A stretch of DNA of 64,000 nt from Verticiella sediminum (GCF_007558815.1 NZ_VLTJ01000011.1:62001-126000), one strand, 5' to 3'; shown: positions 42,171 through 51,325, counted from the first letter of the stretch. A program made the numbers and translations. The notes: generated by a model not told the origin, from the letters alone.

Positions 42171-42253
42171 GCGCGCCCGCCCGGCCGCCCGAAGGGCGCG
42201 CGCTTCCTCCCGCGGGGAGGATGTCGCGCAGCGACAGGAGGGTACACACATGA
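42167..42253 (+). CDS. Micro-ORF 2 of the livG-livF relay (28 residues)
   Basis: Second copy, preceded by a strong ribosome site (AGGAGGG, 7 bases before ATG). It differs from copies 1 and 3 by one residue (Leu for Phe at position 13) and one silent change. Start and stop are both embedded in ATGA junctions. Confidence 0.5.
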   Translation: MSAPARPPEGRALPPAGRMSRSDRRVHT

Positions 42254-42336
42254 GCGCGCCCGCTCGGCCGCCCGAAGGGCGCGCGTTTCCTCCCGCGGGG
42301 AGGATGTCGCGCAGCGACAGGAGGGTACACACATGA
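42250..42336 (+). CDS. Micro-ORF 3 of the livG-livF relay (28 residues)
   Basis: Third copy, identical in sequence to the first. Its stop (42334-42336) overlaps the livF start as ATGA, so ribosomes finishing here could re-initiate on livF directly, helped by the AGGAGGG site just upstream. Confidence 0.5.
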   Translation: MSAPARPPEGRAFPPAGRMSRSDRRVHT

Positions 42337-43046
42337 GCGCGCCCGCGTTGGAAATCGCCGGCCTGCAGGCGTGGTACGGCGAATCGCACATCCTGCATGG
42401 CGTGGACATGTGCGTGGAGCAGGGCGAGGTCGTGACGCTGCTCGGGCGCAATGGCGCCGGCCGCACGACCGCGCTGCGCGCCATTCTCGGGCTCACGGGC
42501 ACGCGCAAAGGCTCGGTGCGCATCCACGGCACGCAGGTGATCGCGCTGCCCACGCATCGCATCGCGCACCTGGGCGTCGGCTACTGCCCGGAGGAGCGCG
42601 GGATCTTCGCCAGTCTGTCGTGCGAGGAGAATCTGCTGCTGCCCCCGCCCGTGGGTGCGGCGCCGGGCGCCGGCATGTCGCTCGACGAGATCTACGCCAT
42701 GTTCCCCAACCTGCGCGAGCGCAGACACTCGCCCGGCATGCGCCTGTCCGGCGGCGAGCAGCAGATGCTGGCGGTTGCCCGCATCCTGCGCACCGGCGCC
42801 AGCCTGCTGCTGCTCGACGAGATCTCCGAGGGCCTGGCGCCCGTGATCGTGCAGGCGCTGGCGCGCATGATCGATGCCCTGAAGGCGCGCGGCTACACCA
42901 TCGTGATGGTCGAACAGAACTTCCGTTTCGCCGCGCCGCTGGCCGACCGCTTCTACGTCATGGAGCACGGCCGCATCGTGGAGCACTTCGCCGCGGAGCA
43001 ATTGTTTCAGAAGCAGGACACGCTCACCGAGCTGTTGGGTGTCTAG
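42333..43046 (+). CDS. livF: Branched-chain amino acid-type ABC transporter ATPase LivF
   Basis: 237-residue partner ATPase of LivG. The Q-loop region (YCPEERGIFASLS), signature RLSGGEQQML, Walker B LLLLDEISEGLAP and H-loop MVEQN are intact. The Walker A motif reads GRNGAGRTT, with arginine where the nearly universal lysine contacts ATP phosphates. An Arg version of this loop occurs in some LivF-like proteins, so it may be functional. Its first 14 bases are the same as the opening of the upstream repeat units. Confidence 0.9.
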   Translation: MSAPALEIAGLQAWYGESHILHGVDMCVEQGEVVTLLGRNGAGRTTALRAILGLTGTRKGSVRIHGTQVIALPTHRIAHLGVGYCPEERGIFASLSCEENLLLPPPVGAAPGAGMSLDEIYAMFPNLRERRHSPGMRLSGGEQQMLAVARILRTGASLLLLDEISEGLAPVIVQALARMIDALKARGYTIVMVEQNFRFAAPLADRFYVMEHGRIVEHFAAEQLFQKQDTLTELLGV

Positions 43047-43104
43047 ACAAGGCTGTCACCCGGTCGGGCGCCGGCCATTCCACGCAGGGAAAGAGGAGTC
43101 TTCC

Positions 43105-44319
43105 ATGAAGCTGCATCGCATCACTGCCGCGCTGGTCCTGTCCGGGCTGGGTACCGTCGCACTGTCCGCGCACGCGCAAGGGGTATCGGACGATGTCATC
43201 CGCATAGGCTTCATTACCGACATGTCGGGCGTTTATTCCGACATCGACGGCAAGGCCGGCGTCGAGGCCATCCGCATGGCGATCGAGGACGCGGGCGGCA
43301 GCATCGACGGCAAGAAGATCGAACTGCTCTCCGCGGACCACCAGAACAAGGCCGACATCGCCTCGGCCCGCGCCCGCGAGTGGTTCGACCAGCAGAAGCT
43401 CGATGTACTGATCGGCGGGACGAACTCGGCGACCAGCCTGGCCATGGCCGCCGTGGCCGCCGAGAAGAAGAAGCCCTTCATCGCGATCGGGGCGGGCGCG
43501 TCCGACCTCACCAACGCATAGTGCACGCCCTACACCGTGCACTATGCCTACGACACGGTCGCGCTGGCCCGCGGCACCGGCTCCGCGGTGGTCAAGGACG
43601 GCGGCAAGAGCTGGTTCTTCCTGACCGCGGACTACGCCTTCGGCCATGCGCTGGAGCGCGACACGGCCAACGTGGTCAAGGCGGCCGGCGGCGAGGTCAA
43701 GGGCCAGGTGCGCGCACCGCTGGGCGCATCGGATTTCTCCTCCTTCCTGCTGCAGGCGCAGACCTCCAAGGCGCAGATCCTCGGGCTGGCCAACGCGGGC
43801 GGCGACACCATCAATTCCATCAAGGCCGCCAACGAATTCGGCGTAACGCCGGCCATGAAGATGGCCGGGCTGCTGGTTTTCATCAACGATGTGCATTCGC
43901 TGGGCCTGGAGGCCACGCAGGGCATGTACCTGACCGACGGCTGGTACTGGGACCAATCCGATGCCGCGCGCGACTGGTCCGCGAAGTTCGAGGCCAAGAT
44001 CGGACGCAAGCCGTCGATGCTGCAGGCGGCCGACTACTCGGCCGTGAGCTTCTACCTGAATGGCGTGAAGGCCAGCGGCACGGACGATGCCGACACGCTC
44101 ATGAAGTGGATGAAGTCCAACAAGGTCGACGACTTCTTCGCCCAGGGGGGCTACGTGCGCGAAGACGGCCGGATGATCCACGACATGTACCTGATGCAGG
44201 TGAAGACGCCGGCCGAATCCAAGGGGGCATGGGACTACTACAAGGTCGTCGCCACGCTGCCGGGCGACGAGGTCTACACCAAGCCGGCCGAGTCGACCTG
44301 CAAACTGGTCAAGCAGTAG
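43105..44319 (+). pseudogene. livK: Periplasmic substrate-binding protein LivK interrupted by an amber codon
   Basis: A 404-codon frame for a Leu/Ile/Val-type (family 6) binding protein with signal peptide ending at SAHAQG, DVIRIGFITDMSG and the later QAADYSAVSFYLNGVKA. Codon 139 (43519-43521) is TAG in LTNA-stop-CTPYTVHYAYDT; related proteins have a residue there, and CAG or GAG to TAG would need one change. The frame continues in phase with no indel. Products would be a 138-residue N-terminal fragment unless the amber is read through. No ribosome site precedes the second half. Either a nonsense mutation, suppression or a sequencing error. Confidence 0.85.
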
Positions 44320-44404
44320 CGCGCGGCGCACGCGTGGCGGCTCCTTGCGCGGGCCGCTACGCCGCGCCGTACGCCTTTCATCGCACGCGCAGGAATTCGC
44401 CAAG

Positions 44405-45292
44405 ATGACTGAGTTATTCGGCATCCCGCTGCAGGCCCTGCTGGGGCAGTTGCTGCTCGGGCTCGTCAACGGTTCGTTCTACGCCATGCTGTCGCTCGGG
44501 CTCGCCGTGATCTTCGGGCTGCTCAACGTCATCAACTTCGCCCATGGCGCGCTGTACATGCTCGGCGCCTTCCTGGCCTGGATGGGCCTGCACTACCTCG
44601 GGCTGAACTACTGGGTGATGCTGATCCTGGCGCCGATCGGCGTGGGCCTGTTCGGCATCCTGATCGAGCGCCTGCTGCTGCGTCATCTCTACAAGCTCGA
44701 CCATCTGTACGGCCTGCTGCTCACGTTCGGCCTGACGCTGCTCATCGAGGGCGTGTTCCGCAGCATCTATGGCGTCTCCGGGCAGCCTTACCCCACGCCG
44801 GAACTGCTGCGCGGTGCGGTCAACCTGGGCTTCATGGTCCTGCCGATCTACCGGGGCTGGGTGGTTGTGGCCTCGCTGCTGGTGTGCCTGGTCACCTGGT
44901 TCGTGATCGAGCGCACCCGGCTGGGTGCCTTGCTGCGCGCGGCCACCGAGAATCCCCGGCTGGTCGAGGCCTTCGGCGTCAACGTGCCGCGCATGGTCAT
45001 GCTCACCTACGGCTTCGGCGTGGCGCTGGCCGGCTTTGCCGGCGTGCTCGCCGCGCCCGTGCTGCAGGTCACGCCGCTGATGGGCTCGAACCTGATCATC
45101 GTGGTGTTCGCGGTGGTGGTCATCGGCGGCATGGGCTCGATCCTGGGCGCCATCGTCACCGGGCTGGGGCTGGGCGTGATCGAGGGACTGACCAAGGTGT
45201 TCTGGCCGGAGGCCTCGAGCACCGTCGTCTTCATCATCATGGCCATCGTGCTCCTGCTGCGCCCGGCGGGCCTGTTCGGAAGAGAGAAATGA
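44405..45292 (+). CDS. livH: Branched-chain amino acid-type ABC permease LivH
   Basis: 295-residue inner-membrane permease, about eight helices. Family motifs are NGSFYAMLSLGLAVIFGLLNVINFAHGAL near the N-terminus and the conserved EAA-like loop GVNVPRMVMLTYGFGVALAGFAGVLAAP, plus the GGMGSILGAIV segment. Start at MTELFG. The stop overlaps livM (ATGA). Together with LivM it forms the translocation channel for the importer. Confidence 0.93.
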   Translation: MTELFGIPLQALLGQLLLGLVNGSFYAMLSLGLAVIFGLLNVINFAHGALYMLGAFLAWMGLHYLGLNYWVMLILAPIGVGLFGILIERLLLRHLYKLDHLYGLLLTFGLTLLIEGVFRSIYGVSGQPYPTPELLRGAVNLGFMVLPIYRGWVVVASLLVCLVTWFVIERTRLGALLRAATENPRLVEAFGVNVPRMVMLTYGFGVALAGFAGVLAAPVLQVTPLMGSNLIIVVFAVVVIGGMGSILGAIVTGLGLGVIEGLTKVFWPEASSTVVFIIMAIVLLLRPAGLFGREK

Positions 45293-46272
45293 ACCCTCGA
45301 CTGCTCGCATGCCTGGTCGCAGCCATCGTGGTCGCGGCGCTGCCCTATCTGGGCGTCTATCCCATCTTCGCGATGAAGGTGATGTGCTATGCGCTCTTTG
45401 CCTGTGCCTTCAATCTGCTGCTGGGCTATACCGGCCTGCTGTCGTTCGGCCACGCCGCCTTTCTCGGCAGCGCGGCGTACGCCACCGGGTACGCGCTGAA
45501 GGCCTGGGGCTGGCCCACCGAGTTCGGCATCGTCTTCGGCGTGCTGGTGGCCGCGCTGCTGGGGGTGGTCATGGGAGCGCTCGCGATCCGGCGCAGCGGC
45601 ATCTATTTCGCGATGATCACCCTGGCCCTGGCGCAGATGGTGTTCTTCTTCTTTCTGCAGGCTCCGTTCACCGGCGGCGAGGACGGGCTGCAGGGCGTGC
45701 CGCGCGGCAGCCTGCTCGGCCTGGTCGATCTGGCCAGCGACCTCAACCTCTACTACGTCGTGATGGGCGTGTGCGCATTCGGGCTCTTCGTGGTCTGGCG
45801 CGCGGTGCATTCGCCCTTCGGACAGGTGCTGCAGGCGCTGCGTGAGAACGAGCCGCGCGCGATCTCGCTGGGCTACGACGTCGAGCGCTTCAAGCTGCTG
45901 GCCTTCGTGCTGTCGGCGGCCATCGCCGGGCTGGCGGGCTCGGTCAAGACGCTGGTGTTCGTGTCCGCCACGCTGTCCGACGCGACCTGGCAGATGTCGG
46001 GCCTGGTGATCCTCATGACCCTGATCGGCGGGCTGGGCACGCTCACCGGCCCCCTCATCGGGGCTTTCGTCGTCGTGCTGCTCGAGAACAAGGTCGGCGA
46101 CTTCGGCCAGTTCCTGGCCAATCTGACCGGCTTGGACTGGTTCCTGCGGCTGGGCGAATCCGTGACCATCGTGATCGGGTTGATCTTCGTGATCTGCGTG
46201 ATGGCATTTCGCCGCGGCATTGTCGGCGAAGCGAGCGCCTGGCTGGCGCGCCGGCGCGCGGCCCGGGCCTGA
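45289..46272 (+). CDS. livM: Branched-chain amino acid-type ABC permease LivM
   Basis: 327-residue permease partner of LivH. NLLLGYTGLLSFGHAAFLGSAAYATGY and the cytoplasmic EAA-type loop ALRENEPRAISLGYDVERFKLLAFVLSAAIAGLAGS are characteristic. Last gene of the operon. Usual length and topology (about ten helices). Confidence 0.93.
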   Translation: MNPRLLACLVAAIVVAALPYLGVYPIFAMKVMCYALFACAFNLLLGYTGLLSFGHAAFLGSAAYATGYALKAWGWPTEFGIVFGVLVAALLGVVMGALAIRRSGIYFAMITLALAQMVFFFFLQAPFTGGEDGLQGVPRGSLLGLVDLASDLNLYYVVMGVCAFGLFVVWRAVHSPFGQVLQALRENEPRAISLGYDVERFKLLAFVLSAAIAGLAGSVKTLVFVSATLSDATWQMSGLVILMTLIGGLGTLTGPLIGAFVVVLLENKVGDFGQFLANLTGLDWFLRLGESVTIVIGLIFVICVMAFRRGIVGEASAWLARRRAARA

Positions 46273-46357
46273 AGCGCCACGGCCCAAGACCTCCCTCGCT
46301 TCCGGGCAGCTCGCGCAAGGGCAACGACGCCGGCTGCTGCGGGTTGCCGTTCGCCGC

Positions 46358-46374
46358 TCCGGCCGCGGGCCGGA
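46358..46374 (+). terminator. Possible terminator of the liv operon
   Basis: TCCGGCC-GCG-GGCCGGA stem-loop 85 bases after the livM stop, without a T-run. The remaining 46273-46560 gap has a weak promoter-like pair (TTTATC 46472-46477, TACAGT 46495-46500) for the next gene. Confidence 0.35.
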
Positions 46375-46560
46375 CCGCGCCATTCATCATTGTCCCGACC
46401 CGGCCAGCATCGTCCTGCTGCGGCCGGTGGATTGTCGCGCGCACCGCAATGTTCTGTTGCGGCGCAGCACATTTATCCCGCTCGCGGGCTTGCCTACAGT
46501 CGATGACAGCCGAGCCGCCTCTCGATGGCGGCCGGACAAACCGTCATTCGAGGAGCCCGT

Positions 46561-47604
46561 GTGACCTATTTCGCTGAACCCGACCGCTACGAAGCGATGG
46601 TGTACCGACCGGCCGGTCGAAGCGGCCTCAAGCTGCCTGCGCTTTCACTGGGACTGTGGCACAACTTCGGCGACGCCACGCCGCTCGAACGGCAGCGCGC
46701 CGTGCTGCGCGCGGCCTTCGACCGCGGCATCACGCATTTCGACCTCGCCAACAACTATGGACCCCCACCCGGTTCCGCCGAGATCAACTTCGGCCGCATC
46801 CTGCACGAGGACTTCCGGGCGCATCGGGACGAACTGCTCATTTCGACCAAGGCCGGCTGGGCCATGTGGCCCGGGCCTTACGGCAAGGGCGGCGGCTCGC
46901 GCAAGGCGATCCTGGCCAGCCTGGACCAGAGCCTGCAGCGCATGGGCCTGGACTACGTGGACATCTTCTACTCGCACCGCTACGACGCCGACACCCCCAT
47001 GGACGAGACGGCCGACGCGCTCGCCAGCGCGGTACGGCAGGGCAAGGCCCTGTACGTAGGCATCTCGTCCTACTCGGCGGGCAAGACCCGCGAGATGGCC
47101 GCTCTGCTGGCGGCCCGCGGCGTACCTCTGCGCCTGCACCAGCCTGCCTACAACATGCTGAACCGCTGGGTCGAGCGAGAGCTTCTCGACGCGCTCGCCG
47201 AGACGGGCGCCGGCTGCATCGCGTTCACGCCGCTGGCACAGGGCATCCTCACGGACAAATATCTGGGCGGCGTTCCCCCGGACGCGCGGGTAAACCGCCC
47301 CGGCGGCGGCTCCTTGCCGCTCGAGCACCTGAACGAGCGCAACCTGTCGCGCGCCCGCCGTCTGGCCGAACTCGCCGCCGAGCGCGGCCAGTCGCTGGCA
47401 CAGATGGCTCTCGCCTGGGTGCTGCGCCATCCCGGCATGACCTCGGCATTGATCGGCGCCAGTACGCCGGCCCAGGTCGACGAGAACGTACGCGCTCTCG
47501 AGCGGCTGACCTTCAGCGACGACGAGCTGCGTCTCATCGACGAGAGCGCCTTGGACGGCGACATCGACCTCTGGAAGCGGCCCGCGTCGGACCAGCCGGT
47601 CTGA
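46561..47604 (+). CDS. YghZ/Gpr-type aldo-keto reductase (L-glyceraldehyde 3-phosphate reductase-like)
   Basis: 347-residue AKR14-type enzyme. It aligns end to end with E. coli YghZ, including LPALSLGLWHNFG, THFDLANNYGPPPGSAE, ISTKAGW and IFYSHR; catalytic residues are Asp61, Tyr66, Lys97 and His139. The NADPH site lies in LIGASTPAQVDEN near the C-terminus. The GTG start is chosen because it matches the YghZ N-terminus and has AGGAG five bases before it. It reduces small aldehydes; within this cluster it may detoxify an aldehyde made by the oxygenases. Confidence 0.9.
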   Translation: MTYFAEPDRYEAMVYRPAGRSGLKLPALSLGLWHNFGDATPLERQRAVLRAAFDRGITHFDLANNYGPPPGSAEINFGRILHEDFRAHRDELLISTKAGWAMWPGPYGKGGGSRKAILASLDQSLQRMGLDYVDIFYSHRYDADTPMDETADALASAVRQGKALYVGISSYSAGKTREMAALLAARGVPLRLHQPAYNMLNRWVERELLDALAETGAGCIAFTPLAQGILTDKYLGGVPPDARVNRPGGGSLPLEHLNERNLSRARRLAELAAERGQSLAQMALAWVLRHPGMTSALIGASTPAQVDENVRALERLTFSDDELRLIDESALDGDIDLWKRPASDQPV

Positions 47605-47774
47605 CGCGGGCCGCGGCCGTGCCGCGGCAGACAACTCCCCGCGCATCTCCTGACAAGAAAGCGCGCGGCGTCCCCCTTACGATTTCCGTCGACTCCTCCG
47701 GAACCGGGCTTGCGCGCGCCGCAGGAGGGCGGATCACCACCGGGCATGCGCCCCGACCCACGAAGGACTTGGAC

Positions 47775-48911
47775 ATGATCTGCAAGAAACTGCTGCCCGC
47801 CTCGGCGATCTGTGCTCTCTGCGCTCCCGCCCTGGCGCAGACCGGAGACAGCGTGACGCTCTACGGCATTCTGGACGTGGGCTTCACCTACGTCGACAAC
47901 CAGGCCGGCGAGAGCGACTTCTTCCTTGGCGAGGGCATCAACTTCGGCAACCGCTTTGGGCTGCGCGGCACCGAGGATCTGGGCAACGGCTACGCGGCGA
48001 TCTTCACGCTGGAGAACGGCTTCTCCCTGGGCAACGGCGCGGCTCGCCAGAGCGGGCGCCTGTTCGGACGCCAGGCGTTCGCCGGCCTGCGCACACCCTA
48101 CGGCACCTTGACCATGGGGCGGCAGTACGACTTCGTGCGCGAGTACATCCAGCAGTTCAACATCGGGGGCATCGCCAGCGTCTATGCCGGGCACCAGGGC
48201 GACTTCGACCGCATCTCCGGCAAGCAGATGGACAGCTCCGTCAAGTACATGAGCCCGTCTTTCGGCGGCTTCTCCTTCGGCGGCATGTATGCCTTCGGTC
48301 CCGACGCCAGCTCGTCGCGCGGCAATGCCTGGAGCGTCGGCGCAGGCTATCGCGGCAGCGCCCTGCGGGTCGGCGCAACCTACACCCGGCTGAACGACCT
48401 CGCGATCTACCCGTATGCCACCAGCGGGATCTTCTCCTTCCTGGGCAACGAAGTCGCGCGTATCGACCCCGCCACCGGCGAGGTCGACGACCTGTACGAC
48501 GTGACCACCCCGGGCTATGCCCTGGACAAGCAGAGCATCGCCGGCATCGGCGCGAGCTACCAGTTCGCGAACAAGCTGACGCTGGCCGGCAATGTCACCG
48601 TCGTGCGCTTTGACGATGGGGAGCGCAGCGCCTCCCAGCGCGTCGCGGAGGTCGGCGTGAACGTGCCGCTGGGCGGCGCCCTGAGCGGCATCGTGGCCTG
48701 GCAGTACGCCAAGCTCGAGGACACGCATTGGAACCAGCCGACGCTGGGGCTGCGCTACGACCTGTCCAAGCGGACCTGGCTGTACGCCTCGGCGTCCTAC
48801 CTCAAAGCCTCCAACGGCACCCATGCTTCGCAGGGTGCGGGCTTCTATCTCACGCCTGCCGACCGCGACCGGCAGAGCACCCTCCGTGTGGCGATGGTCC
48901 ACACATTCTGA
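47775..48911 (+). CDS. Gram-negative general porin (Burkholderiales type)
   Basis: 378-residue outer-membrane porin with signal peptide ending PALAQ (about residue 22). The mature start SVTLYGILDVGFTYVDN, the GNRFGLRGTEDLGNGYAAIFTLENGF and RLFGRQAFAGLRTPYGTLTMGRQYD segments and the terminal HTF with C-terminal phenylalanine are typical of 16-strand trimeric betaproteobacterial porins. It precedes the first dioxygenase by 13 bases, so it probably supplies substrate entry for this catabolic operon. Confidence 0.92.
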   Translation: MICKKLLPASAICALCAPALAQTGDSVTLYGILDVGFTYVDNQAGESDFFLGEGINFGNRFGLRGTEDLGNGYAAIFTLENGFSLGNGAARQSGRLFGRQAFAGLRTPYGTLTMGRQYDFVREYIQQFNIGGIASVYAGHQGDFDRISGKQMDSSVKYMSPSFGGFSFGGMYAFGPDASSSRGNAWSVGAGYRGSALRVGATYTRLNDLAIYPYATSGIFSFLGNEVARIDPATGEVDDLYDVTTPGYALDKQSIAGIGASYQFANKLTLAGNVTVVRFDDGERSASQRVAEVGVNVPLGGALSGIVAWQYAKLEDTHWNQPTLGLRYDLSKRTWLYASASYLKASNGTHASQGAGFYLTPADRDRQSTLRVAMVHTF

Positions 48912-48924
48912 TCAAGGAGTCATC

Positions 48925-49779
48925 ATGCACACTGCGGCACCCCTGGCCATCCGCCCACTGCGCAGCGGATTCGGCGCGCAGATCCTCGACGTCGACCTCG
49001 CCAGCGCAGACAGCGAAACACTGCAGGGCGTCGTGCAGACGTTCAATCTGCACGGCGCGATCCTGCTGCGCGGCCAGAACATGGACCCCGCGGCGCTGGT
49101 GAGCTTCGCGAGCCAGTTCGGCGAGCCGGAGGAACACACCGTGAAGAAGCACACCATGGCCGGGTTCCCCGAGATCTACATGCTCACCAATCGCAAGGTG
49201 GACGGCAAGCCGGTGGGCAGCCACAACGACGGCGTCGGCTGGCATACCGATTTCTCGTACAAGGAAGAGCCCGTGATGTGCACGATGCTGTATGCCGTTT
49301 CGGTCCCGGAGGAGGGGGGCGACACACTGCTCGCGGATATGTGCGCAGCCTATGCGGCCCTGCCGCCGGACGAGCAGGAGCGGCTGGCAGCGATGACCGT
49401 GCATCACAGCTACCAGTATTTCGCGACGACCCGAAAGTACAACCGGCGCGAACTGACCGAGGCCGAGCGCGCCGCGCATCCCGACGTATTCCATCCGCTC
49501 ATCCGCACGCATCCCGCGAACGGGCGCAAGGCGCTCTGGCCGAGCACCGGCACGGTACGCGGGATCGTCGGGATGGACCCGGCCGAGGCCTTGCCGCTGA
49601 TAGAGCGCCTGGTCGAATTCGGGACCCAGGAACAGTTCGTCTACCGCCATCGCTGGCAGGTGGGCGACATCCTCGTCTGGGACAACCGTTGCACGCTGCA
49701 CACGGGAACGCTGTTCGACGACACGCGCTACGTGCGCGAGATGCATCGCCTGTGGGTGAAGGGCGATCGGCCTTTCTGA
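48925..49779 (+). CDS. TauD/TfdA-family 2-oxoglutarate dioxygenase (1)
   Basis: 284-residue non-haem Fe(II)/2-oxoglutarate oxygenase. The iron triad is His107-x-Asp109 (GWHTDFS) and His259 (WDNRCTLHTG), and Arg271 would bind the 2-oxoglutarate carboxylate. The family cleaves sulfonates, phenoxyacids and related compounds by hydroxylation next to a heteroatom; the natural substrate here is unknown. It lies between a porin and an ABC binding-protein gene with short gaps, in one transcript. Ribosome site AAGGAG. Confidence 0.9.
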   Translation: MHTAAPLAIRPLRSGFGAQILDVDLASADSETLQGVVQTFNLHGAILLRGQNMDPAALVSFASQFGEPEEHTVKKHTMAGFPEIYMLTNRKVDGKPVGSHNDGVGWHTDFSYKEEPVMCTMLYAVSVPEEGGDTLLADMCAAYAALPPDEQERLAAMTVHHSYQYFATTRKYNRRELTEAERAAHPDVFHPLIRTHPANGRKALWPSTGTVRGIVGMDPAEALPLIERLVEFGTQEQFVYRHRWQVGDILVWDNRCTLHTGTLFDDTRYVREMHRLWVKGDRPF

Positions 49780-49798
49780 GGCCGCCAAGGAGCTTGCC

Positions 49799-51325
49799 AT
49801 GTTCGAACGACGCGATTTCCTGAAGGGTGCGGTGGGCGCGGCGGCGCTGGGTGTGGGAGGCCTGCCGGCATGGGCTCGCGCCGCACAGGGGCCGCTGCGC
49901 ATCGCCTACCCGATCGATGTCCGGGGTTGGGACCCCGGCGCCGTTGTCTCGCCCAACGCGGTGCCGCTGTACAAGTGCATCTTCGACCAGCCCCTGGAGT
50001 ACACCGCGCAATCCCGGCTCGTTCCCGGCCTGCTCAGCGGCTATCGCTGGCGGGATACGGCGGGCCTGGCGCTGGAGCTGACGCTGCGCGATGGCGTCAC
50101 GTTCCACGACGGTTCGCCGCTCACCTCGGCCGACATCGCCTATACCTTCCACGAACGGCTCAAGGCCAAGCCCGATCTACAGGCCGCCTTCATCTGGAAC
50201 ACGCTGGCGTCGGTGGAGACGCCCAGCCCGACGGTAGCCGTCATGCACTTCAGCCGGCCGATGGTGACCGCGCCGCAGTTCCTGGCCTATGCCGGCGCCT
50301 TCGTCCTGCCCAAGTCGTACATCGAGAAAGTCGGGCTCGAGGGGTTCCTGGCCCGGCCGATCGGCTCCGGTCCCTACCGCCTGGTGGAGTACGAGCGCGA
50401 CAACCGGATCGTACTCGAGGCCTATCCGGGCTACTGGCGCGAGCCGGCCTCGGTGCCGAACGTGGTGATCCAACTGGTCCCCGATGCGACCGCCCGGGTG
50501 GCCGGTCTGCAGGCGGGCCATCTGAACCTGGCCAGCGGCATTCCCGTGCGCGAGGCCATCCGCCTGGACAAGATGCCCACGCTGCAGGCCTCGCTCACGC
50601 CGACGGTGGACAGCTACCTGATCCACATGGTGAACGTGCCTGCCCTGCAGGACCGCCGTGTGCGCCTGGCGCTGCATCACGCGATCGACAAGGAGGCCCT
50701 GTCCAAGGCCTTCTTCAATGGCGTCGCGGCGCCGATGGCCACGCCGGCCGCGCCCGGGACGCCCGCCTTCGATCCCGATTTCACGTTCGCGCATGCGCCC
50801 GAGCGCGCGAGCGCGTTGCTGGCCGAAGCCGGGCATGGACCGGACAACCCGTTGCGCATCCCGTTCTATGCCACCAGCGGCGCCTACCCCAGCGACTACG
50901 ACATGGCGCGCGCCATTGCGCAGATGTGGCGCCGCGTCGGCGTCGAGGCCGACCTGCGGGTGATCGAGATTCCCCAGTATCACCAGCGCGTGCAGGCCGG
51001 CAAGCTCGACGGCCCGGCCCTGTGGCTCTGGACCAACGCCACCGGCGACCCCGAGCTGTCCGCCGGCTACTACCTGGATCCACGCAAGATCTTTTCCGTC
51101 TGGCGCAGCGAAGACGTCTCGGCGCGGCTCGATCCGCTGCTGGTGGAGCTCGACGAGGAGCGGCGGATCGCCGGCTATCGCGCGTTCCACGCCTGGGTGG
51201 TCGGCGAGGGCTATGCGCTGCCGCTGCTGCAAGGACTGTCTTCCGTGGTCTCCGCGCCCTCGGCGGTGCGCTATGCGGCCTATCGCAACGGCTGGATCCT
51301 GCCGTACGCATGGACGCCTGCCTGA
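49799..51325 (+). CDS. Tat-exported ABC substrate-binding protein, family 5 (1)
   Basis: 508-residue DppA/OppA-type periplasmic binding protein. The N-terminus MFERRDFLKGAVGAAALG is a twin-arginine signal, implying export in folded form. The mature domain shows FDQPLEY, LTLRDGVTFHDGSPLTSADIAYTFH and RLALHHAIDKEAL, all family hallmarks. It is a paralogue of the second binding protein about 10 kb downstream; both have a VxxxYKCxFDQPL pattern. It should deliver substrate to the DppBC-type permease encoded next. Confidence 0.9.
   Translation: MFERRDFLKGAVGAAALGVGGLPAWARAAQGPLRIAYPIDVRGWDPGAVVSPNAVPLYKCIFDQPLEYTAQSRLVPGLLSGYRWRDTAGLALELTLRDGVTFHDGSPLTSADIAYTFHERLKAKPDLQAAFIWNTLASVETPSPTVAVMHFSRPMVTAPQFLAYAGAFVLPKSYIEKVGLEGFLARPIGSGPYRLVEYERDNRIVLEAYPGYWREPASVPNVVIQLVPDATARVAGLQAGHLNLASGIPVREAIRLDKMPTLQASLTPTVDSYLIHMVNVPALQDRRVRLALHHAIDKEALSKAFFNGVAAPMATPAAPGTPAFDPDFTFAHAPERASALLAEAGHGPDNPLRIPFYATSGAYPSDYDMARAIAQMWRRVGVEADLRVIEIPQYHQRVQAGKLDGPALWLWTNATGDPELSAGYYLDPRKIFSVWRSEDVSARLDPLLVELDEERRIAGYRAFHAWVVGEGYALPLLQGLSSVVSAPSAVRYAAYRNGWILPYAWTPA

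Larger units (their letters stand above)
42084..42332 (+). repeat. Three tandem 83-bp repeats between livG and livF
   Basis: Units start at 42084, 42167 and 42250. Units 1 and 3 are identical; unit 2 differs by two T-to-C changes. Each unit carries the palindromic stems CCTCCC-GCG-GGGAGG and GTCGC-GCA-GCGAC and ends with AGGAGGG followed by the next ATG. The 14 bases that open each unit (ATGAGCGCGCCCGC) are also the first 14 bases of livF, so one unit flanked by a 14-base direct repeat could have expanded by slippage. The array is not CRISPR: there are no spacers. Confidence 0.95.

Noticed and set aside
42084-42332. CRISPR-like array
   Set aside because: Three direct 83-bp repeats abut with no unique spacers and no cas genes; the ATGA phasing explains them better.
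43105-44319. livK as two separate genes
   Set aside because: Both halves are in the same frame, together match one binding protein, and the second half has no ribosome site or plausible start codon.
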